In this document: piece after piece, positions 19,381 to 25,329 of the stretch
Layout: each line of letters starts with the position of its first letter
Numbering within the stretch: position 1 is the stretch's first letter
Source: an uncultured Bacteroidota bacterium
Lineage (GTDB): Bacteria; Bacteroidota; Bacteroidia; Flavobacteriales; UA16
Length of the DNA stretch: 34,502 nucleotides
Assembly: GCA_902578505.1 (NCBI GenBank)
Contig: CACHDD010000004.1
Location: 1 to 34,502 of the forward strand
Reading direction: 5' to 3'
Program-made: the position numbers and the translations under genes
The notes under the pieces: model-generated
What the model was told of the DNA's origin: nothing
The model's input: the letters and a program-made list of their open reading frames with translations, nothing else
The model's database searches: none

Positions 19381-20082
19381 ATGTCAATTGCGGTCAGAGA
19401 GGTAACAAAGCATTTTTCAGGGCATCTCGCATTGAATGATGTGAGTTTGGAAATACCCTCTGGTCAAGTTTTGGGTTTATTAGGGCCAAACGGTGCTGGC
19501 AAATCAACCTTGATGCGACTTATTTGCGGTTATTTACCACCAAACTCTGGTAAACTTGAAGTTTGTGGATTTAACGTAGATGAAGAACCACTAGAGACAA
19601 AATCAAGGCTTGGGTATTTGCCTGAAAGCAACCCTCTGCCAGAGGAAATGTTCATACGGGAGTATTTGAAATTTGTTGCTGGTGTTTACAATCTGGACAA
19701 TTCTTCTCAAAAAGTTGAAGATGTTATTGTAAAGGTTGGATTAATTCCAGAGGTTCACAAAAAGATAGGCCAACTTTCAAAAGGTTATAGACAAAGAGTG
19801 GGGCTTGCTGCAGCAATCATTCACGAACCAGAAGTCTTGATTTTGGACGAACCAACTTCAGGACTAGATCCAAATCAGCTAGTAGAAATAAGAGCTCTTA
19901 TTAGATCTATTGGAGAAAAAAGAACGGTAATGCTGAGTACACATATCATGCAAGAGGTGGAAGCCATGTGTGATAGGATTGTCATGATCAAGTTGGGAGA
20001 GATAGTTGCAGACGAAAAGCTATCGAAATTTGTAAACGATAAGGGCGGATTGGAAGAGGCGTTTAAAAAGCTGACGTCTTGA
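19381..20082 (+). CDS. GldA-like ABC transporter ATP-binding protein
   Basis: A 233-residue ATPase subunit of an ABC transporter. Walker A is GPNGAGKST (39-47), the signature is LSKGYRQRVGLA, a slightly unusual form of LSGGQ, Walker B is VLILDEPTSGLDPNQ, followed by the switch His in LSTH. The stretch GYLPESNPLPEEMFIREYLKF closely resembles GldA of the gliding ABC transporter GldAFG. The known GldA is nearer 300 residues; this one ends about where the ATPase core ends, and no leftover C-terminal coding remains because rsgA overlaps. No gldF or gldG is in the window, so a role in gliding is only possible. It lies 8 bases after groEL. Confidence 0.8.
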   Translation: MSIAVREVTKHFSGHLALNDVSLEIPSGQVLGLLGPNGAGKSTLMRLICGYLPPNSGKLEVCGFNVDEEPLETKSRLGYLPESNPLPEEMFIREYLKFVAGVYNLDNSSQKVEDVIVKVGLIPEVHKKIGQLSKGYRQRVGLAAAIIHEPEVLILDEPTSGLDPNQLVEIRALIRSIGEKRTVMLSTHIMQEVEAMCDRIVMIKLGEIVADEKLSKFVNDKGGLEEAFKKLTS

Positions 20083-21020
20083 TAGAATCGAAAAAAGAAA
20101 CTGGTGTTGTGTTTAGATCTACTGGATCTTGGTACGACATTCAAGATTCGAATGGTTCGACAATTAAATGTAATCTGAAGGGAAGAATTAGGCTCGAGGG
20201 TCTACGATCTACAAATCCCATTGCTGTTGGTGATTCAGTATTATTCACAAGATCATCTGATGGAACGGGAATTATTCAAAAAGTTGAGGAGAGGAAGAAT
20301 TTCATTGCAAGGAAGTCTGTCAATCTGAGCAAGGAAAGCCATATAGTAGCTTCCAATATAGATAGGGCATTTTTGATCGTAACAATAGCCCAACCCAGAA
20401 CATCGTCTGGTTTCATTGATAGATTTTTAGTGACTGCTGAAGCTTATGGAATTCCTACGACAATTGTGTTCAATAAGACAGACCTTTTGGATGGAGAAAG
20501 TGCTGAACGCCAAAATGAACTCGAAGCTATTTACTCCTCAGCTGGTTATGAAATAATGAGGGTTAGTGCGAAAACAGGAGAAGGGATTGACGAATTAAAA
20601 CAATCACTTAATGAGGGGATAAATCTTTTATCTGGTCACAGCGGAGTTGGTAAAAGCTCAATCATAAATGGCATAGTTCCAGGCCTTGATTTGAAGACAA
20701 GCGAAGTGAGTGATTTCCATTCAAAGGGAAAGCACACAACAACTTTTGCAGAGATGTTCGAGGTGCCAGGTGGTGGGTTTATTATCGATACGCCAGGGAT
20801 TAAGGGGTTTGGGCTTATCACTTTAGACAAGGAAACGCTCAATCATCATTTTCCAGAAATATTCCAAAAATTAGATGGGTGTAAGTTCAATAATTGCATT
20901 CATATTGATGAGCCAGGATGCGCTGTGAAGGGTGCTGTTGAGGAAGGTCAAATCTCAGAGGAGAGGTACTCCAATTATCTTGAGATGTATTCGGATTTTG
21001 ACGACGGTCCTTACAGATAA
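20079..21020 (+). CDS. rsgA: Ribosome biogenesis GTPase RsgA
   Basis: A 313-residue circularly permuted GTPase that matures the 30S subunit. An OB-fold occupies about residues 1-70. The G motifs come in the permuted order expected: NKTD (G4), then GHSGVGKSSIINGI (G1), then DTPGIKGFG (G3). A zinc-binding C-terminus follows, CKFNNCIHIDEPGC. The start is a TTG overlapping the stop of the GldA-like gene by 4 bases (TTGA); no ATG gives the expected N-terminus, and TGVVFRSTGSWY at residues 7-18 must be included. Translation is probably coupled. The gene converges on cysQ with no bases between the two stops. Confidence 0.93.
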   Translation: MIESKKETGVVFRSTGSWYDIQDSNGSTIKCNLKGRIRLEGLRSTNPIAVGDSVLFTRSSDGTGIIQKVEERKNFIARKSVNLSKESHIVASNIDRAFLIVTIAQPRTSSGFIDRFLVTAEAYGIPTTIVFNKTDLLDGESAERQNELEAIYSSAGYEIMRVSAKTGEGIDELKQSLNEGINLLSGHSGVGKSSIINGIVPGLDLKTSEVSDFHSKGKHTTTFAEMFEVPGGGFIIDTPGIKGFGLITLDKETLNHHFPEIFQKLDGCKFNNCIHIDEPGCAVKGAVEEGQISEERYSNYLEMYSDFDDGPYR

Positions 21021-21815
21021 TCAGACCCTAGAAGTATATAAACCGTTTACTCTTAGACACTCAGAATTATATTCAATTCTCTTGTGTGTATTGATGTCAT
21101 ATACTTCAATTCCTATAGACCTTAAAATTCCATCTCCAGCAGCGCAATCCCACTCCATATAAGGTCCAGTTCGCGCGTGAATTTCAGCCTTTCCCATTGC
21201 AATTTCACAGAATTTCAACGACCCACTTACTGGCCTGGAAATAACGTCAGTAGATTTTATCCAAGGAGGACAAAGCTTAGAAATTGGAGCTTTTTCTATC
21301 CATGAAGTAACTAGAGTATACGGTTTAGACGCCTTAGTACTTCTAGTTAGATTTATAGTTCTAGGATTTGATCCATTCAGTTGGCTTATTGATAACCCTT
21401 TGCCCAAAACTCCTTGGTAAATGGTATTTGTTAGTGGATCAGCAACCACTCCAATTATGGGGCCTGTTCTGTCGCAAAGAGCTATGTTTACAGCAAAACC
21501 ACTTCTATTTTCTAAGAAACTCTCTGTTCCATCTAGTGGATCGACTAGCCAATAATAATCCCAAGCCTTTCTTTCCTCGTGGTCAGGAATCGATGCTTCT
21601 TCGCTGAGAATGGGGATTGCAAGCTGAGAAAGAATAGATGCAATCATCTTTTGGGATGCGTAATCAGCATCTGAAACTAGTGATCCATCCTTCTTTGCTT
21701 CAATGTTCAATTCTTCGTCAGAAGATGCTATGACACTTAGCAATTCTCTTGACGCTGCACCTGCTGCCTCAACAGCGCGTTGTGAACATTCTTCAAGAAA
21801 ATCTGGTGTCATCAT
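21021..21815 (-). CDS. cysQ: 3'(2'),5'-bisphosphate nucleotidase CysQ
   Basis: A 264-residue magnesium-dependent phosphatase of the inositol monophosphatase superfamily. Metal-binding motifs are visible: SEEAS (Glu near residue 75), WLVDPLDGTESFLEN, and MEWDCAAGDGIL near the C-terminus, where the family has EWDTAAG. These match CysQ, which removes the 3' phosphate from PAP formed during sulfate assimilation, more than a sugar or inositol phosphatase. No sulfate-assimilation genes are nearby. Two adjacent ATG codons begin the frame. It is divergent from the riboswitch and receptor gene. Confidence 0.9.
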   Translation of the reverse strand: MMTPDFLEECSQRAVEAAGAASRELLSVIASSDEELNIEAKKDGSLVSDADYASQKMIASILSQLAIPILSEEASIPDHEERKAWDYYWLVDPLDGTESFLENRSGFAVNIALCDRTGPIIGVVADPLTNTIYQGVLGKGLSISQLNGSNPRTINLTRSTKASKPYTLVTSWIEKAPISKLCPPWIKSTDVISRPVSGSLKFCEIAMGKAEIHARTGPYMEWDCAAGDGILRSIGIEVYDINTHKRIEYNSECLRVNGLYTSRV

Positions 21816-21829
21816 GTTACTAATATAGC

Positions 21830-21837
21830 TAACTTTG
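21830..21837 (+). promoter_or_regulatory. Possible -7 box overlapping the riboswitch P1 strand
   Basis: TAACTTTG followed by C is a full match to TAnnTTTG. No clear TTTG or TTG stands 17-23 bases upstream (CTGG at 21803-21806 is the best). If it is used, transcription would begin near 21841 and omit the AACTT strand of the riboswitch P1 helix. Confidence 0.35.
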
Positions 21838-21904
21838 CATTGATGCAGGGGTGCCGTTAGGCTGAGATTATACCCTTAGAACCTGCCCTAACGGGAAGGA
21901 AGTT
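21831..21904 (+). promoter_or_regulatory. TPP riboswitch (THI element) with shortened P4/P5 arm
   Basis: The conserved core is present: GGGGTGCC (21848-21855), GGCTGAGA (21860-21867), ACCCTT (21872-21877) and GAACCTG (21879-21885). P1 is AACTT (21831-21835) with AAGTT (21900-21904); P2 is AGGG with CCCT; P3 is GCC-GTTA-GGC. The pyrophosphate arm is short: CCT-G-CCC-TAAC-GGG-A-AGG (21882-21899), whereas the usual motif has about 20 bases between GAACCTG and GGGAA, including a hairpin with AUAAU in its loop. Downstream, TACCT-CAAT-AGGTA (21920-21933) is a small hairpin; no clear U-tract follows. The leader controls the TonB-dependent receptor, in line with thiamin-regulated receptors predicted in Bacteroidetes. 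Confidence 0.82.
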
Positions 21905-21964
21905 GTCTAAAATGTATTGTACCTCAATAGGTAGCACTCTGCGTCCAAACTAATTATTTAAAAA

Positions 21965-24322
21965 ATGCGACGCATTCTATTTTTCACGCTTCTATTAGCG
22001 CCGGCTTTTTTCCAAGCCCAAATCGACACGATTAATGTTCTTAAACCAGCAGCTGTACAAGCAGTTAGTTCTGACGAAAGATCTCCATTTGCACACACTA
22101 ATATTTCTGAACAAGAAATAAGTGACCGAGACGCTGCACAAGACTTACCATTCTTGATCCGTTTCGCCCCTTCTGTTGTTGTTACCTCAGATGCCGGTAA
22201 CGGAATTGGATACACAGGCATGCGACTTAGAGGTACAGATGCGACTCGTATCAATGTAACAATTAACGGTGTTCCTCTTAACGACGCAGAGTCTATGGGA
22301 GTATGGTGGGTTGATCTGCCTGATCTTGGTAGTAGTATTAGCGATTTACAAATAAGCAGAGGTGTGGGAACGAGCACAAATGGACCTGGCGCCTTTGGAG
22401 GATCAATTGCTATTAATACTCTAGGAAAAGTGGCGAAACCTCAGATACAGGCCAAAATTGGTTATGGATCTTTTAATTCTAGAAGACAATCTGCAATGTG
22501 GAATTCAGGGATTAATGAAAAAGGGTTGTCTTTTGATGGACGAGTTTCTAAAATCACTTCTGACGGTTATGTAAATAGAGCTTCTTCAGAATTATTCTCT
22601 TTGTACGGCTCGCTTACTAAGAGATGGGAAACGGGTAAAATCAGTCTAACTGCTATGAACGGTGAGGAGCGTACTTACCAATCTTGGTTTGGCGTTCCAG
22701 AGATTGTAACTCAAGAGGGAGTTTCAGATTCTACAATTTTGAATTATGCTAACGGAAGCTATGAATACAATTTCGGTGCTGATACAGCTAGGATAAATGA
22801 TCTTATTGCAAACGGACGTCAACACAATTACTACAATTACGCTGATGAGGTTGATGATTACACACAGACTCACCAACAGCTTCATGTTGAGCAAGCTCTA
22901 GGAAAGGCAAATTTGGGCTTTTCTTTATTTCAAACTTTGGGTCAAGGGTATTTCGAAAATCAATATATTGGTGTAGATCCTTTAGGGTTTGGGTTAACTC
23001 AAAACAATACTTTTGGAGACTTTGTTATTCGCAGATGGCTTGATAACATATTGCGTGGAGGGATGTTTAATTTCCAAAGAGAATTTGGTAATTTAAATGT
23101 AGACTTCGGAGGGATGTATTCTAACTACATAGGTGATCACTTTGGGCGACTCCTTGAATTTGATACTACATATGCTAACATGCCAGAAAATTCTACTTAC
23201 TACTCTTCTGTAGGTGAGAAATCTGATTTCAGTCAATACATGAGGATGACTTGGCTGAGTGAAAGTGGTAAGCTAAGGGTTCAAGGTGAGATTCAGAGAA
23301 GGGCTGTCAATTATTCGACTGTTGGAACAAATAATGATTTTTATGAATTGACAGATGAAAATGGCGATCCGATTATAGATGATGAGGGTAATAGAACACC
23401 AATAGAATCCCAAATCGACATTAACGATGAATTTAAATTCTTAAACCCAAAGTTTGGTTTTGACTTTAAGCCAAACTCAAGCAACAGATTTTTCTCTTCT
23501 ATTGCAATTGCAAACAGAGAGCCGTCTAGAGATAATTACTTAGATGCTCCTGATCCAACAGCAGTGCTTCCTGAAAAGTTGACTGATATTGAAGTAGGTT
23601 ATCGTTTTTCAAAGCCCAACTTCGCATTTGAACTAGGTCTTTATCATATGGATTACGAAAACCAATTAATCCCAACAGGAGCCCTCAATGAGACGGGAGC
23701 TGCGGTTCAAATGAATGTTGCCGAATCATCTCGTAGTGGTATAGAAATTCAGGCTGGGTTTAATATTGGAAAGAGAGTTACATGGCAAGGAAATTTGACT
23801 CTTTCTGAAAATAAGATTGCAGATTTTTCTTATTATGTAGATGATTTTTGGTGGGAATATGACGAACAAGGATATGAGATTCCAGACCCAGATAATACTA
23901 AAAGCTATGCAATCAATGTTGGAGAATCTGACATTGCCTTTTCGCCATCAATTGTAGGGGCAAGCATACTGAACATTGATTTATGGGAAGGTGGAGAATT
24001 ATTTTCTAACGAACAATATGACGTAGATCTTGAATTTGCGAGTAAATACGTTGGAGAGCAATTTACTGATAACACTTCTAATGAACTAAGAAAACTTCCA
24101 GCTTACCTAGTTCATGATGTGGTATTGAGATGTAATATGACTGTAAATGACAAAGAAGTTGGGCTAAATCTATTTGCAAATAATGTTTTCAATCATTTGT
24201 ACAGCGCAAATGCTTGGTCTTTTGTTAATGCTTATGGCACAGTAGATAATCTTCAGTCTACAACTTTTGTTTTCCCACAAGCTGGGAGAAATGGATTTGT
24301 TAGCCTGAGTGTGAAGTTCTAA
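21965..24322 (+). CDS. TonB-dependent receptor, putative thiamin (or precursor) uptake
   Basis: A 785-residue outer-membrane receptor. Signal peptide MRRILFFTLLLAPAFFQAQ is followed directly by a plug domain (about 35-165) with QDLPFLIRFAPSVVVTSD, GIGYTGMRLRGTDATRINVT and GAFGGSIAINT. The rest is a 22-strand barrel of normal size, ending GFVSLSVKF with the terminal Phe. No N-terminal carboxypeptidase-like domain is present, unlike SusC-type receptors. The TPP-riboswitch-like leader suggests that the substrate is thiamin, its phosphate or a precursor. No PnuT-like permease or thiamin pyrophosphokinase is beside it, although such genes accompany this receptor type in some Bacteroidetes. The start is set by an A-rich AAAAAATG after the leader. 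Confidence 0.88.
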   Translation: MRRILFFTLLLAPAFFQAQIDTINVLKPAAVQAVSSDERSPFAHTNISEQEISDRDAAQDLPFLIRFAPSVVVTSDAGNGIGYTGMRLRGTDATRINVTINGVPLNDAESMGVWWVDLPDLGSSISDLQISRGVGTSTNGPGAFGGSIAINTLGKVAKPQIQAKIGYGSFNSRRQSAMWNSGINEKGLSFDGRVSKITSDGYVNRASSELFSLYGSLTKRWETGKISLTAMNGEERTYQSWFGVPEIVTQEGVSDSTILNYANGSYEYNFGADTARINDLIANGRQHNYYNYADEVDDYTQTHQQLHVEQALGKANLGFSLFQTLGQGYFENQYIGVDPLGFGLTQNNTFGDFVIRRWLDNILRGGMFNFQREFGNLNVDFGGMYSNYIGDHFGRLLEFDTTYANMPENSTYYSSVGEKSDFSQYMRMTWLSESGKLRVQGEIQRRAVNYSTVGTNNDFYELTDENGDPIIDDEGNRTPIESQIDINDEFKFLNPKFGFDFKPNSSNRFFSSIAIANREPSRDNYLDAPDPTAVLPEKLTDIEVGYRFSKPNFAFELGLYHMDYENQLIPTGALNETGAAVQMNVAESSRSGIEIQAGFNIGKRVTWQGNLTLSENKIADFSYYVDDFWWEYDEQGYEIPDPDNTKSYAINVGESDIAFSPSIVGASILNIDLWEGGELFSNEQYDVDLEFASKYVGEQFTDNTSNELRKLPAYLVHDVVLRCNMTVNDKEVGLNLFANNVFNHLYSANAWSFVNAYGTVDNLQSTTFVFPQAGRNGFVSLSVKF

Positions 24323-25169
24323 TAGCCTCCAAAACTTGATTTATGGTGGCCGCGTGACGCATCACGTGGCCACTTTCTATTGTGTGAAATAGTACAGAAG
24401 AGCACCCGATTTTATCGAGCTCACTTAAAAGTCTCTTGGTCCATTTCTGAGGAATAATTATATCCCTACTTCCGAAAACAAAATGCGCCTCAACCTTTGA
24501 CAGTGCAATTGCTAAGTCTTTTAACTCAGGCCAAAACTTTTTATGAGCCGCCCATCCATAGGCCACCCTTTTTCTAATTTCAGAATTATCAGTGTGATAT
24601 CTGCCAAAGTGATGCTTGTGTCCAGATATCATACCCACTTTGTAAAGTGCGTCTATAATTCTGCGATTTGTTTTGGGATACTTATCGATAAGACTCCAGC
24701 AAAATCGACCTAATCTTGTGTTTACTACAAATTTGTACATAGGTCCTTTTCGAAGTCCGTCAGGAGCTAGAACAATAATTCTTTTGAATATTTCTGTGCT
24801 TTCAGTTAACAGCTGGAAGCATAATCTAGATCCCATCGAGTAGCCAAGGAGTTCGAAGCTATCTACCTTTTCGCCAAACCCTTCAGTAGCTTTTCTTTTA
24901 ATTACATCGAGTAGAATGTTTGGCTCTAACATTGAATAAATATCCCTCTCTCCTAAGGGTCTACTTTCTCCGTGGTGAATGAGATTGACTGATAGCATTG
25001 CAGTATCATCATCGTAAAACGGCATAAAGTTTTCCATCTCCTCAGCGTTTCTGTCAAACCCGTGAAATGCTATAACGATATTGTTTGCTGAGCCACTTTT
25101 TGCAGGCACTATCCACCCTTCAAACCGCCAGTTTGAATCGTCCCAAATCACTTTTTCACCTCGACTCAT
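24300..25169 (-). CDS. Alpha/beta hydrolase
   Basis: A 289-residue serine hydrolase of the alpha/beta fold, without a signal peptide. The oxyanion region is VIAFHGFDRNAEEM, the nucleophile elbow is GYSMGS, and the catalytic His is likely in ESGHVMRHA near the C-terminus; the acid is probably in FGSRDIIIP. The substrate cannot be told; the sequence resembles broad esterase or acyl-hydrolase types. Its 3' end overlaps the receptor gene by 23 bases tail to tail. A strong hairpin (24346-24373) lies within its last codons, covering the region of the presumed catalytic His. Confidence 0.8.
   Translation of the reverse strand: MSRGEKVIWDDSNWRFEGWIVPAKSGSANNIVIAFHGFDRNAEEMENFMPFYDDDTAMLSVNLIHHGESRPLGERDIYSMLEPNILLDVIKRKATEGFGEKVDSFELLGYSMGSRLCFQLLTESTEIFKRIIVLAPDGLRKGPMYKFVVNTRLGRFCWSLIDKYPKTNRRIIDALYKVGMISGHKHHFGRYHTDNSEIRKRVAYGWAAHKKFWPELKDLAIALSKVEAHFVFGSRDIIIPQKWTKRLLSELDKIGCSSVLFHTIESGHVMRHAATINQVLEAIRTSHSG
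24346..24373 (+). terminator. Strong hairpin in the hydrolase 3' end, candidate receptor terminator
   Basis: GTGGCCGCGTGA (24346-24357), loop CGCA, then TCACGTGGCCAC (24362-24373): 12 pairs with one G-U. It begins 23 bases after the receptor stop and is followed by CTTTCTATT, only moderately T-rich. It lies inside hydrolase codons, so it may be either a terminator for the plus strand or a by-product of codons for GHVMRHA. Confidence 0.4.
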
Positions 25170-25281
25170 AGTGCTAAGGTCGACAATTGTTAACTAGTGT
25201 GGAAAAAGTGCGTTTCATAGTTGTGCCAAAAGGCTAAATGATGTTCTAACTTTACGCCGGTTAATTGCATACGTAACTGGC

Positions 25282-25304
25282 TACATTTGTGCGAAAAATT
25301 TCGC
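25282..25304 (+). promoter_or_regulatory. carB promoter -7 box with palindrome at the expected start site
   Basis: TACATTTG (25282-25289) matches TAnnTTTG; the -33 element is weak (ATTG at 25264-25267 is only 14 bases away). GCGAAA-AA-TTTCGC (25291-25304) directly follows and would straddle the transcription start near 25293. A second, weaker promoter is TAACTTTA (25247-25254) with GTTG 23 bases before it. The ATG at 25330 is the last A of a run of ten. Confidence 0.5.
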
Positions 25305-25329
25305 GGGAAAATGGCCGGATAAAAAAAAA

